This document shows, piece by piece, positions 1-9,496 of a stretch of 64,000 nt of DNA. The notes below the pieces were generated by a model, which searched no databases, was not told the origin of the DNA, and saw only the letters and a program-made list of their open reading frames with translations. The stretch is from CATOSP01 sp965204715 (lineage in GTDB: Bacteria > Chloroflexota > Dehalococcoidia > Lucifugimonadales > UBA3495), in contig OZ242009.1 in the NCBI GenBank assembly GCA_965204715.1, positions 3,658,001-3,722,000 of the forward strand, written 5' to 3'. Within the stretch, counting starts at the first letter, position 1. Every line of letters starts with the position of its first letter. The translations under genes and the position numbers were made by a program.

Positions 1-17
1 TCGTATAGCGGGAGGGC

Positions 18-998
18 TTGAACTCCAAGGACGATGGAACTTTCCGAACTGCGGGAAGCGGTGTCCGAATAGTGAACCGTACTGTGGGAGTAATATCACT
101 TGCGGTCCTCCGGGACTGGACTATTTTCGCTCTCTTTGTTGTTATTCCATTTATCGCGGGGTGCTTTGAGATTGCCCCGCGTCCAGGGAGCATCCTTCCT
201 ACCCCTGTATCTACTCCCCCCGCGTCCACGGCAACACCACTGCCTACAGACACTCCTGCGCCAACAGACACTCCATACCCCACTGATACTCCGGAGCCAA
301 CCAGCAGGCCGTCCCCGACTCCCACCTACACACCCGAACCAACACATACGCCCACGCCGGAGCCGACTGCTACTCCCACACCTGTCCCGACACCCACACC
401 GACCGCCACCTCCACGCCTACGCCTGAGCCCACGGTCACTCCTACTCCCAAACCCCGGACCAGCCCAACGCCAGGGCCGGGAGTGCTGCTGAGGGTCTGG
501 CATCCGGTGACCGGGAGCGAGGTCCCCAATGACGCGGTGGTTGTTGTCGGGTTGACCGACACCGACGCCGCCGTAACCATTAACGGCCGTTTAGTTTCGG
601 TCGACCGCGACGGAAGGTTCCAGGCAGAGACCTTCCTGTCACCCGGGCGCAACATCATCCGCGTGGTTGCCATAGGCGCCAATGGCAATCAGGCGTCTTC
701 AGAACTGACCGTCACCTCTCTTGCCCTGCCTCCTCAGCCCGCAGTCCTGCTGGTCACTGAGCCAGTGAACCAGAGCGTTATCCAGGAGGCCAGCGTGCGT
801 CTGGCGGGCAGGACAACTCCCGGGGCAGCGGTGATGGTCAACGGGGTACAGATATCCGTCGACCCCTTACTTGGAATCTTTGAATCAAGGGTAGAATTAA
901 GACCGGGACCCAATGTAATCAGCATCGTCTCGACGATACCTGACGACCGCAAGCTGAGAAAGGAAATTGCGGTTATACACCGGCCCGTCACCCAATGA
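18..998 (+). CDS. Lipoprotein with Pro/Thr-rich linker and two Ig-like domains
   Basis: This is probably a surface-anchored lipoprotein of unknown role. A hydrophobic stretch (residues about 36-48) ends in IAGC, which fits a lipobox with Cys49 as the lipidated residue. Residues about 55-155 are a low-complexity linker made of TP, PT and EPT repeats, as in exported Chloroflexota proteins. Two domains of about 75 residues follow (about 158-232 and 243-320). Both carry the pattern of a hydrophobic strand, VNG or ING, a D.DGRF-like turn and PGPN.I or PGRN.I, which resembles bacterial Ig-like/glucodextranase-B folds. The start is uncertain: TTG at 18 has GGAGG only 2 nt away, and GTG at 72 would give a more usual signal peptide. 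An in-frame stop at 6-8 excludes a start outside the window. No catalytic motif is visible, so a binding or scaffold role is inference. Confidence 0.8.
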   Translation: MNSKDDGTFRTAGSGVRIVNRTVGVISLAVLRDWTIFALFVVIPFIAGCFEIAPRPGSILPTPVSTPPASTATPLPTDTPAPTDTPYPTDTPEPTSRPSPTPTYTPEPTHTPTPEPTATPTPVPTPTPTATSTPTPEPTVTPTPKPRTSPTPGPGVLLRVWHPVTGSEVPNDAVVVVGLTDTDAAVTINGRLVSVDRDGRFQAETFLSPGRNIIRVVAIGANGNQASSELTVTSLALPPQPAVLLVTEPVNQSVIQEASVRLAGRTTPGAAVMVNGVQISVDPLLGIFESRVELRPGPNVISIVSTIPDDRKLRKEIAVIHRPVTQ

Positions 999-1043
999 GT
1001 CTCGGGTTCGTGTATACTCCTAGCAAGATCGGAGGTGACAGAA

Positions 1044-1796
1044 TTGCCTAAGCCGAAAGTTTACTTCCGCCCTGGTTGATTCACCTGCGGCAGAACGAAG
1101 GATTTTCTTTCGTCGAGGAACATCGAATTTGAGGAAGGGGACGTCGAGCACGATCCCGCATCCATGAATGAACTGCTGGAGCGCGGATTGAAGGTGGTGC
1201 CGGTTACCATCTGGGGCGACGAGGTGGTCATCGGCTTCAATGCCAAGGAATTGGCCCGGCTCTTCGACCTCAGCGGCGACGTGCCGGTGGCTACACCAGC
1301 AATTATGGTGGACAAGTACGATACTGTGCTAACTGCCGCCTGCCGTGCGGTGCGCCAGATACCTGGGGAGTACCTGGACTGGGAATCACCGGAGCGGAGC
1401 CGGCCCCTGCGCACCTTTACATTCCACATCATGGACCGTCCCGACCGGGCGCTCAACGCCTACCGGGTGGGGATGTATTCCAGCGAGGACCGGGGGCGAG
1501 ATGTGCGTGTAGTGCTGGGCGACGCGGGCTTCGAGGAGATCGCCATCTACGGCGAGGATGTACTGCGGAGAGTAAAGGCAGCGCTGACCGGAGAGACTGA
1601 TTTCAACCTGGAGAAGGTCCTGGACTCCTATATGGGTCCCAAGACAGCCCAGGAACTGATGGACCTGGCCCTCGGGCACTCGGTGCATCACCTGAAACAG
1701 CTCTATGAGTATATGGGCCTGGCGGGGATCACGCCGAAGGAGCCGCTGGGTCAGGAGGACTTCGACGGGGTAGCTGTGCCCACAGAGCTTTTCTAG
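1044..1796 (+). CDS. Candidate selenoprotein: glutaredoxin (UxxC) fused to a DinB-like domain
   Basis: Reading from TTG 1044, which follows a strong GGAGGTGA site at 1031-1038, gives 250 codons with one in-frame TGA at 1077-1079 (codon 12). The N-terminal 75 residues are a glutaredoxin: a KVYFRPG strand, then TGA-F-T-C where the family has CxxC, then DFLSSRNIEF, a cis-Pro motif VVPV (Pro53) and the closing GFNAKEL helix. The UGA therefore sits on the nucleophilic Cys and is best read as selenocysteine, giving UxxC. Residues about 85-250 look like a DinB/YfiT four-helix domain with candidate metal-ligand histidines (H128 and H212, H215 or H216). DinB relatives include thiol-S-transferases, so a coupled thiol/redox reaction is plausible but inferred. 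Starting at ATG 1164 would remove the active site and has no Shine-Dalgarno. A stop mutation or sequencing error is the main alternative. Confidence 0.72.
1095..1113 (+). promoter_or_regulatory. SECIS-like hairpin after the glutaredoxin UGA
   Basis: The bases ACGAA (1095-1099) pair with TTCGT (1109-1113). The apical loop is about 1100-1108 and begins GG; an inner G-U and a G-C pair could tighten it. The loop begins about 20 nt after the UGA at 1077-1079, inside the spacing known for bacterial SECIS elements, which also need a G at the start of the loop. The hairpin lies within coding sequence, as bacterial SECIS elements do. The structure was read by eye, without a folding calculation. Confidence 0.5.
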
Positions 1797-1866
1797 GAAT
1801 GTGAATGCAGGAAGGATTCCCACCGCGGGAAGAACGTCCGGGACCAAGGTTGCATCCCGAACGACA

Positions 1867-2808
1867 CTACGGGTCCTGGCCCGCCGGCGAGCCTTCCAAC
1901 CGTATCGCCCAGGGTTTGAGGACGGCGTAGAGGAAATCGTTGGCCGGCGTGGCAACTCCATGCTTGCGGGCCATCCTCACCAGGGTGCCGGTCAGGCCCT
2001 CCAGTTCCACCGGGCGTCCATCGGTGAAGTCTTTAGCCAGAGAGGCCCTTCCCTGGGCGGGAAACCCGTCCAGGGAAGTCATGGCCCATTCAAGTGAGTC
2101 CTCCATGATGGGCGCGCCGCTGGCCCGGCCAACTTCCAGCGCCTCTGCGATAGCAGCCCGGATCAATGCGCGGGTCTCCGGTACGGAGCGCATCTCCTCG
2201 TACACGGTATTGCTGGCGGCGTTGACCGCGGCCGACCCGGCGATGTAGGCGAACTTTTTCCAGAGCATTCCGGGCATGTTCTCGTGCAAGTCCACTCGCC
2301 AACCCGCATCCTTGAAGACGGACAATAACCTCTCACTTCGCCCGGAAATACCAGGGCGAATTTCTCCGAACCCGGCAAGGCCAGGTCCGCCCTGGGTAAC
2401 TACGCCCGGCTCGGAGATTCGGCCCTCCATATAGGCAGAGCCGATCATCACTCTGTCCTCTCCGAAGACGGCGGCCAATTGATCGCCGTTGTCGATGCCG
2501 TTTTGCAGGGTCAGGATAATCGTATCCACGCCGACCAGCGGACGGATGGCCTCAATGGCCCCAGCATTTTGGTGCATCTTCACGGTGAACAACACCAGGT
2601 CCTGTTGCTCCACGCCGGATGTCTCTTCCAGGACAACTCCGGTCACGGTGAACGTGCCGTCCAGCGTGCTCTCAACGCGCAGTCCCCGCTCGCGGATTGC
2701 GGCGAGATGAGCGCCTCGGGCGATAAAGGTCACTTCATGGCCAGCGCGGGCAAGCAACCCTCCGAAGTAACCACCGACTCCACCTGTGCCCATAACCGTA
2801 ACCTTCAT
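1867..2808 (-). CDS. 2-dehydropantoate 2-reductase family protein (PanE/ApbA-like)
   Basis: The 313-residue protein has an N-terminal Rossmann motif GTGGVGGYFG (residues 7-16) and the central MLWKKFAYIAG segment that holds the catalytic Lys of ketopantoate reductases. The C-terminal helical domain is intact. PanE reduces 2-dehydropantoate to pantoate with NADPH for CoA synthesis. The start at 2808 was chosen over an upstream ATG because the Rossmann strand begins there and GGAG lies 8-12 nt upstream. The gene ends a minus-strand run with an acyl-CoA ligase, a crotonase and a PHP protein. No other pantothenate gene is nearby, so it could be a paralogue acting on another 2-oxo acid. Confidence 0.85.
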   Translation of the reverse strand: MKVTVMGTGGVGGYFGGLLARAGHEVTFIARGAHLAAIRERGLRVESTLDGTFTVTGVVLEETSGVEQQDLVLFTVKMHQNAGAIEAIRPLVGVDTIILTLQNGIDNGDQLAAVFGEDRVMIGSAYMEGRISEPGVVTQGGPGLAGFGEIRPGISGRSERLLSVFKDAGWRVDLHENMPGMLWKKFAYIAGSAAVNAASNTVYEEMRSVPETRALIRAAIAEALEVGRASGAPIMEDSLEWAMTSLDGFPAQGRASLAKDFTDGRPVELEGLTGTLVRMARKHGVATPANDFLYAVLKPWAIRLEGSPAGQDP

Positions 2809-2887
2809 GTGGCCTGCTCCTTCGAGACTGGTCATACTCCGCTATGCGCAGATTCCCGCTTTCGCGGGAATCACGGGTTAGAGCAGC

Positions 2888-4432
2888 CTACCCGTACTGC
2901 TCCCGCAAGTCCCGTTTCATGACTTTGCCCATGACGTTACGCGGCAGTTCGTCAATGAACACTACGGAACGCGGCCGCTTATATCCGGCCAGTCTCTCGC
3001 GGCAATACTGGATCAACTCGTCCTCGGTGACTTCCCCACCGCCACGGACGACTACCGCCCGTACCTCCTCCCCCCATTCCAGGTCAGCCACGCCGATGAC
3101 AGCAACCTCGCCCACGTGGGGATGGGACAACAATACCCGCTCCACCTCTTCGGGGGAGACCATTTCGCCGCCGCGCTTGATGAAGTCCTTAGCCCGGCCG
3201 GCGAGGTATATATAGTCGTCCTCGTCCCAGTAACCCAAGTCGCCAGTGTACACCCAACCTGACCGGAGAGAGTCTCGCGTAGCTTCTTCCTGTTGCCAGT
3301 ATCCGCGCATCATCCGGGAACCCCTGGCAACGATCTCGCCGACCTCTCCGACAGGGACCGGACTGCCGTCCTCGTCCACGATCCTAACTTCCACGTCTTC
3401 AAGGGGCTTTCCTATGGACGCCAGCCGCTTGAGTTTCCTTTCGACCTCATCATCGCTTCCCTCCAGGACATGGTCTTCCGGGGGCAGCATGGTGATGGTA
3501 GATGCCGTCTCAGTCTGACCAAAGGCATTGATGAACCGGGCCGCAGGAAACTTCCGGATTGCCTGGCGTATGACGTCCACGGGCATGGGGGCAGCGCCGT
3601 AGGTGATCACGTCCAAGGACGACAGATCAAACTCATCGAACCGGGGATGATCCATCAATTGCTTGAGCATCGTAGGTACCAGCATGGCCCGGTTGGCCCT
3701 GTGCTTCTGTACCGATTCCATCCAGTCCACCGCGTCGAACTGGCGCATGACCACCAGGGTCCGGCCTCCATATACAGCGGCCAGAGTTGCCTGCAATCCC
3801 GCAATATGGTACATGGGCACCGTCAATAAGTTGGTCTCCTCTTCGTCGGGGTCCGCAGGCATGACCGTAGCCAGAAGATAGCTTGCGAAACTGTCATGAG
3901 TCAGCATCACCCCCTTGGGAATGCTGGTTGTGCCGGAGGTAAACATAATCACTGTAGTGTCTTCATCCCCTGCCTCCGGGAAATTCAACTGGTCGCTGAT
4001 GGCGTCCGACACCAGGTCCCCGTAGCTGGCGCGTCCTTCGGTAGCCTCACCATCCAGCACTATTACCCGGTCTGGAACCAACCCGCCATTGTTGGGAACC
4101 AGGGGTAAGTACCTCTCGCCGATGAAGAGCATACTTGGCTGAACGATGTCCAGCATCTGCAACAGCTCGTCAGACTTGGCCCTGAAGTTGATGGGCACGT
4201 AAATGGCGTCGAGCTGGGCCGCCGCGAAATACAGCTCAATGTTCTGAGGTGTATTGACCTGCATGACGGCGACGCGGTCTCCGCTGCCAATGCCCCTAGA
4301 CGCCATCGCATTGGCCAGCGCGTTCACCCGTTCCTGTAATTCAGCATAGGTAATTGCGCTATCGTCGAATTGGATAGCCGCCCTGTCAGGGACGATTGCC
4401 CCGGCGATCATCAGAAACTCACTGGTATTCAT
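2888..4432 (-). CDS. AMP-dependent acyl-CoA synthetase/ligase
   Basis: This 514-residue ANL-superfamily enzyme activates a carboxylic acid with ATP to an acyl-adenylate and transfers it to CoA. The phosphate-binding loop MFTSGTTSIPKG is near residue 162. YTGDLGYWDEDDY and GRAKDFIKRGGEMVSPEE (hinge region) lie near 395-430, and the C-terminal catalytic Lys is in LPRNVMGK. The start codon overlaps the upstream crotonase stop by 4 nt (ATGA), and GGAGGAAG precedes it, so the two are translationally coupled. Substrate chain length cannot be read from sequence. Coupling to crotonases suggests activation of a fatty or aromatic acid for degradation. Confidence 0.92.
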   Translation of the reverse strand: MNTSEFLMIAGAIVPDRAAIQFDDSAITYAELQERVNALANAMASRGIGSGDRVAVMQVNTPQNIELYFAAAQLDAIYVPINFRAKSDELLQMLDIVQPSMLFIGERYLPLVPNNGGLVPDRVIVLDGEATEGRASYGDLVSDAISDQLNFPEAGDEDTTVIMFTSGTTSIPKGVMLTHDSFASYLLATVMPADPDEEETNLLTVPMYHIAGLQATLAAVYGGRTLVVMRQFDAVDWMESVQKHRANRAMLVPTMLKQLMDHPRFDEFDLSSLDVITYGAAPMPVDVIRQAIRKFPAARFINAFGQTETASTITMLPPEDHVLEGSDDEVERKLKRLASIGKPLEDVEVRIVDEDGSPVPVGEVGEIVARGSRMMRGYWQQEEATRDSLRSGWVYTGDLGYWDEDDYIYLAGRAKDFIKRGGEMVSPEEVERVLLSHPHVGEVAVIGVADLEWGEEVRAVVVRGGGEVTEDELIQYCRERLAGYKRPRSVVFIDELPRNVMGKVMKRDLREQYG

Positions 4433-5148
4433 TGGCTTCCTCCTGCGACGGCAAGTCTCATCTCCAGCTTGAGGGCTTCATCCAGTGGCAAGTCCGCGCC
4501 CGTTGACAGCGATACCTTCGCCGCCGCCACGGCTCCGGGATCGAGGGAGGCTATCCCGCGGGCCACCTCCAGCGCGACGTCCTCAAGCGCGTCGTCCGGG
4601 ACTATTCGGGTTATGATGTGATACTTCAACGCCTCTACCGCATCGAACCGCCGTCCGGTCAGCAGCAACTCGGGTGCCCATCCCATACGGGAGTGGCGCG
4701 GCAGGGTCTGGGTCCCTCCAGCAGCCGGGACCATTCCCAATTGGGTCTCCGGCAGGGCGAAAGTGGTACTCGCGGCGGCTATTCGCAAGTCCCCGAACAA
4801 GCATATTTCGACCCCGGAGCCGATGCAGAACCCGTGTACCGCGATGACAATCGGCTTAGCCAGCCGGAGAAACTGGCCCCAGACGTCCCGCTGCCAACGC
4901 ACCTGACGCGCCACGATCAAGGAAGGGGCTGAACCGAACTCGGTCAGATCTGCCCCGGCGCAAAAGGCCCGCCCTTCCCCAGTTATCAGCAGGCACTTGG
5001 TGTCCGGGTCTTCATCGACGGCGGACAACACCTCGGAAAAGTCGTCCCTCATCTGCATGTTATAGGCATTGAGAACTCTGGGGCGATTCAGGGCGACTCG
5101 CGCCACGCCGTCATCCTTGCTGAAGAGCAGCGTCTCGAATCCGGACAT
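4429..5148 (-). CDS. Enoyl-CoA hydratase/isomerase (crotonase) family protein
   Basis: The 239-residue protein has the crotonase oxyanion-hole segments GRAFCAGADL and GFCIGSGVEICLFGDLRIA. Both glutamates used by hydratases are present, in SGVEIC and in LPETQLGMVPAAGG. It should hydrate or isomerise 2-enoyl-CoA. It sits between the PHP gene (5 nt gap) and the acyl-CoA ligase (4 nt overlap), so it is cotranscribed with an acid-activation step. It is slightly shorter than the usual 255-265 residues but lacks no core element. Confidence 0.9.
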   Translation of the reverse strand: MSGFETLLFSKDDGVARVALNRPRVLNAYNMQMRDDFSEVLSAVDEDPDTKCLLITGEGRAFCAGADLTEFGSAPSLIVARQVRWQRDVWGQFLRLAKPIVIAVHGFCIGSGVEICLFGDLRIAAASTTFALPETQLGMVPAAGGTQTLPRHSRMGWAPELLLTGRRFDAVEALKYHIITRIVPDDALEDVALEVARGIASLDPGAVAAAKVSLSTGADLPLDEALKLEMRLAVAGGSQ

Positions 5149-5153
5149 GAGAC

Positions 5154-5696
5154 TCAGACCTGGTCTCCAGCCCGGAGGTACAGCTCCTCCATGTCCACTT
5201 CGGTGTAGCGCAGGCCGACGTTCTCCAGATTGTGGGCGTCGCTCACTTCAACCAGCATCAACCCGTGCTCTTCGGCGACCCTGGCCACCTGGGGCTTGCG
5301 GATGTGCCAGTTGTGGAGGTAGTTGTCGATCTCTATGGCATGGATGCTGTCATCGACCCGGATGTTGGGAGTGTAGTAGCCGGGGTGGCAGTAGATGCGG
5401 AACACGCCCCCGCTATCCAGGAACAACTCGCTGACCTGGTATTCATCGAAGGGGTTCTGTGGAGGTCTGACCTCAATCTCCCAGCCAGGGATGATAATCG
5501 CCTCGCCGGGAAAATGCCGGTACACGAGGTCGCGGAACTCAAAGGCCCAGTCCTTGTTATGGTGGTCTGTGACGGCAACCCCGTCAATGCCCATGGCCTT
5601 GATCTGTGCCAACACCTTTTCGGCGATAGCTATGGATGGAGGCTGAAAATTGAATGCCTCGCAGATATGCGTGTGCAGGTCAAGTTTGACTTTCAA
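5154..5696 (-). CDS. PHP-domain metal-dependent phosphoesterase-like protein
   Basis: The 180-residue protein carries PHP-family metal-binding motifs: DLHTHI at the N-terminus, VTDHHN near residue 42, GWEIEV near 75, CHPGYY near 103 and SDAHN near 153. PHP proteins are hydrolases, often phosphoesterases, with a two- or three-metal centre. The TTG start at 5696 is preceded by AAGGTGG at an 8 nt spacing. The gene is the first of a four-gene minus-strand run. No substrate can be assigned; a link to the acyl-CoA genes downstream rests only on position. Confidence 0.8.
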   Translation of the reverse strand: MKVKLDLHTHICEAFNFQPPSIAIAEKVLAQIKAMGIDGVAVTDHHNKDWAFEFRDLVYRHFPGEAIIIPGWEIEVRPPQNPFDEYQVSELFLDSGGVFRIYCHPGYYTPNIRVDDSIHAIEIDNYLHNWHIRKPQVARVAEEHGLMLVEVSDAHNLENVGLRYTEVDMEELYLRAGDQV

Positions 5697-5759
5697 AGTT
5701 TATGCCACCTTCACATATGATTGTCCGATGTTGCGCTTGGACAGCGACCGGGCTGACCA

Positions 5760-6551
5760 TCAACGTCCGGTGAAGTTGGGAGCACGCCGCTCCAGAAAGG
5801 ACCGGATTCCCTCGGCCCGGTCTGCCGTGCTCTGCAACACAACATTCAGGTCCGCCTCCAACCGGAGGCCCTGTTCGAGGGTAAGCTCCGGCCCGCAAAC
5901 GAGAGCTTCCTTTGCATAGCGGGCCGCGATGGGCCCGCCGGCCAGGACAGCATCGGACAACGCCCGAGTCTCATCCTGCAACCGTGCCGCTTCCACCACG
6001 CGGTTGACCAATCCGATGTTGAACGCCTCGCCGGAGTCCAGGATCCGGGAGGTCAACAGCATGTCCCCAGCCCAAGCCGGTCCTACCAGCCGCGGCAGCC
6101 GCTGAGTTGCGCCGTCCCAGGGCAATGCGCCTCGGGAAATATCAGTAACGGCAAACATGGCGTGGTCCGCCGCAATCCGCAAGTCTGCGGCAAGGGCCAG
6201 TTCCAGCCCGTGGTCTATAGCGTCTCCGTTGACCGACGCGACTACAGGCATGGGAAGGGACGCTACTGACGATGCTGCCTGCATCCGGGTGATCCACTCC
6301 AGACGCGCGGCTCCCGACTCTGACTCAGCCGGGGGCGTCTCCCTTCCGACTGAAAAGGCATCACCCGATCCGGCGATGACCACCAACCGTACTCCGTCCT
6401 CAATGGCGATTTTCCCGCAAGCCTCACGCAATTCGACTGCCATTACGGCATCGACGCTGTTCCGGAACTCAGGCCGGGCAAGAGTGATTGTGGCCACCGG
6501 CAAGGCAATTTCAAGGGTCAGAGAGCGGAATCGAATCTCAACCACCTTCAC
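5760..6551 (-). CDS. Atypical enoyl-CoA hydratase/isomerase (crotonase) paralogue
   Basis: The crotonase fold is recognisable from ITLARPEFRNSVD, GDAFSVGRE, NGDAIDHGLELALAADLRIA and a C-terminal FLERRAPNFTGR. The region that normally reads PE..LG..P..GG instead reads VTDISRGALPWDG, so the second catalytic Glu is missing, while the first (GLEL) remains. It may be an isomerase, hydrolase or decarboxylase-type member. The start was set at GTG 6551, about 16 nt after the -10 box of a near-consensus promoter (6568-6596). The longer reading frame to 6611 would run through that promoter. At 263 residues from this start the length is normal for the family. Confidence 0.82.
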   Translation of the reverse strand: MKVVEIRFRSLTLEIALPVATITLARPEFRNSVDAVMAVELREACGKIAIEDGVRLVVIAGSGDAFSVGRETPPAESESGAARLEWITRMQAASSVASLPMPVVASVNGDAIDHGLELALAADLRIAADHAMFAVTDISRGALPWDGATQRLPRLVGPAWAGDMLLTSRILDSGEAFNIGLVNRVVEAARLQDETRALSDAVLAGGPIAARYAKEALVCGPELTLEQGLRLEADLNVVLQSTADRAEGIRSFLERRAPNFTGR

Positions 6552-6567
6552 TACGGAATCTGCCAAA

Positions 6568-6596
6568 ATAATAGGGCTACACGTTAGCCTTGACAA
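6568..6596 (-). promoter_or_regulatory. Sigma-70-type promoter for the crotonase at 5760-6551
   Basis: On the minus strand TTGTCA (6596-6591) is followed after 17 nt by TATTAT (6573-6568). Transcription would start near 6561, only about 10 nt before the GTG start. Its -35 box overlaps the -35 of the groES promoter on the other strand. Confidence 0.65.
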
Positions 6597-6618
6597 GGGT
6601 TTGACCCTCAATTACCAT
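6590..6618 (+). promoter_or_regulatory. Candidate groESL promoter
   Basis: TTGACA at 6590-6595 matches the -35 consensus fully, and TACCAT at 6613-6618 lies 17 nt downstream with 4 of 6 matches to TATAAT. The transcript would have an untranslated leader of about 80 nt. No CIRCE inverted repeat (HrcA site) is visible between here and groES. Confidence 0.5.
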
Positions 6619-6704
6619 TATTTGGCGTCCGCACAAATCGGGCGCTAAGACGTGCGCAAACCATAAACTTACGAATTCCATTGCCATGGAGGAAGGAGGC
6701 AAAA

Positions 6705-6995
6705 GTGGCGAACTTCGTTCCGCTGGGCGAGCGGGTAGTGATCAAGCCTATAGAGCAAGAGCAGACTACTAAGGGCGGCATTTTCCTACCCGACACTGCT
6801 AAAGAGAAGCCCCAGGAAGGGGAAGTAGTCGCAGTTGGACCCGGGCGCGTTAGCGATGACGGATCGCGGATTCCTATGGAACTGGCAAGCGGGGACCGCG
6901 TCATTTACTCCAAGTTCGCTGGCACCGAATACAAGGACGGCGACGATGAGTACCTGATCCTCCGGGAAAGCGATATCCTCGCCAAGATAGGCTGA
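6705..6995 (+). CDS. groES: GroES, 10 kDa co-chaperonin
   Basis: GroES caps the GroEL ring during ATP-driven protein folding in the cytosol. The 96-residue product has the family N-terminus (NFVPLGERVVIKP), a mobile loop with TTKGGIFLPDTAKEKPQEG, and the DRVIYSKFAGTEYK and LILRESDILAKIG ends. The GTG start at 6705 was chosen because AGGAGG lies 5 nt upstream and the protein then has standard length; an upstream start at 6681 would add eight unrelated residues. groEL begins 52 nt downstream, so the two form the usual operon. Confidence 0.97.
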   Translation: MANFVPLGERVVIKPIEQEQTTKGGIFLPDTAKEKPQEGEVVAVGPGRVSDDGSRIPMELASGDRVIYSKFAGTEYKDGDDEYLILRESDILAKIG

Positions 6996-7047
6996 ACCAT
7001 GAGGCGTACTCCAAGCAACCCTATCCAATTGAGGAGGTTTAGACAGG

Positions 7048-8667
<1,620 letters not shown>

Positions 8668-8696
8668 CCGAGGCGATCCAGCAACGAGACCCTGAC

Positions 8697-8733
8697 GGCG
8701 GCCGCCCCTATTACCTGGGGCGGCCGCCTTTTA
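8697..8733 (+). terminator. Rho-independent terminator after groEL
   Basis: GGCGGCCGCCCC (8697-8708) pairs perfectly with GGGGCGGCCGCC (8717-8728) around an 8-nt loop and is followed by TTTT. This is one of the clearest terminators in the window. Confidence 0.93.
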
Positions 8734-8749
8734 TACACACCAAGTATAT

Positions 8750-9439
8750 ATGACCGAGCCGGCATCCTACACTAAAGTATTCGACAGCCCGGGGGCTGCC
8801 CTCAGCGATCTATTCGACGGGGCCTCCATCCTCATATCCGGGCACAACGGCGCAGGCGCTCCCGAGAGCCTCATCCGAGCCGTGATTGCATCCTCCGTGA
8901 GTGGCCTGACATGCGTCTGCCAGGGGGCGTGGCCCCACGGCCCTGAATCAGCGGACCTGGCTGACCTGGCGGAGTCAGGGAAGGTAAGCAAGCTGATAAC
9001 CCCCCAAGGCTTTGATCCCACCAGGCCCGGCCCTGTGAAGCAGTCTTGGGAGGATGGCCGACTCCAAGTGGAAATAGTCCCCCAGGGAGTGCTGGCGGAA
9101 CAGCTCCGCGCTGGAGGCGCGGGACTTGGCGGCGTGTTCATCCCGGAAGGTGTGGGGACCAGGTTCCAGGATGGACATGAAGTGCGGATCTTCAACGGAC
9201 GGGAACACATTTTCCGGCCGGCTATCCGGGCAGACTTCGCCCTGCTGCGTGCCGATGCCGCCGACTTGGTCGGGAATCTCACCTACCAGGGAACACAGCG
9301 GAATTGGAACCCGGTAATGGCTATGGCCGCCCGTATCTCCATAGCCGAAGTGGATGAGATTTTCGAGCCTGGCGGGATCGACCCGGAGCTGGTCATCACC
9401 CCGGGAATCTTCGTGGACCGCATAGTTCAAACTCTCTAG
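8750..9439 (+). CDS. CoA-transferase subunit A (3-oxoacid CoA-transferase family)
   Basis: The 229-residue protein matches the alpha subunit of family I CoA-transferases: a glycine-rich CoA-binding segment ISGHNGAGAPESL near residue 27, VPQGVLAEQLRAGGAGLGG near 105 and a C-terminal EVDEIFEPGGIDPELVITPG. Family I enzymes move CoA between acids such as succinate and a 3-oxo acid. It begins a cluster of A, B-A fusion and B genes. No Shine-Dalgarno is seen before ATG 8750. A weak TATACA at 8732-8737 could give a very short leader. Confidence 0.88.
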   Translation: MTEPASYTKVFDSPGAALSDLFDGASILISGHNGAGAPESLIRAVIASSVSGLTCVCQGAWPHGPESADLADLAESGKVSKLITPQGFDPTRPGPVKQSWEDGRLQVEIVPQGVLAEQLRAGGAGLGGVFIPEGVGTRFQDGHEVRIFNGREHIFRPAIRADFALLRADAADLVGNLTYQGTQRNWNPVMAMAARISIAEVDEIFEPGGIDPELVITPGIFVDRIVQTL

Positions 9440-9496
9440 CCGTCAGTCCTGCCGGACACGTCTCGTAATCCCCAACTCCCAAGGAACAAGAGGAAC

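Noticed and set aside
6600..6704. HrcA/CIRCE site upstream of groES
   Set aside because: I looked for the TTAGCACTC-N9-GAGTGCTAA repeat and did not find it.
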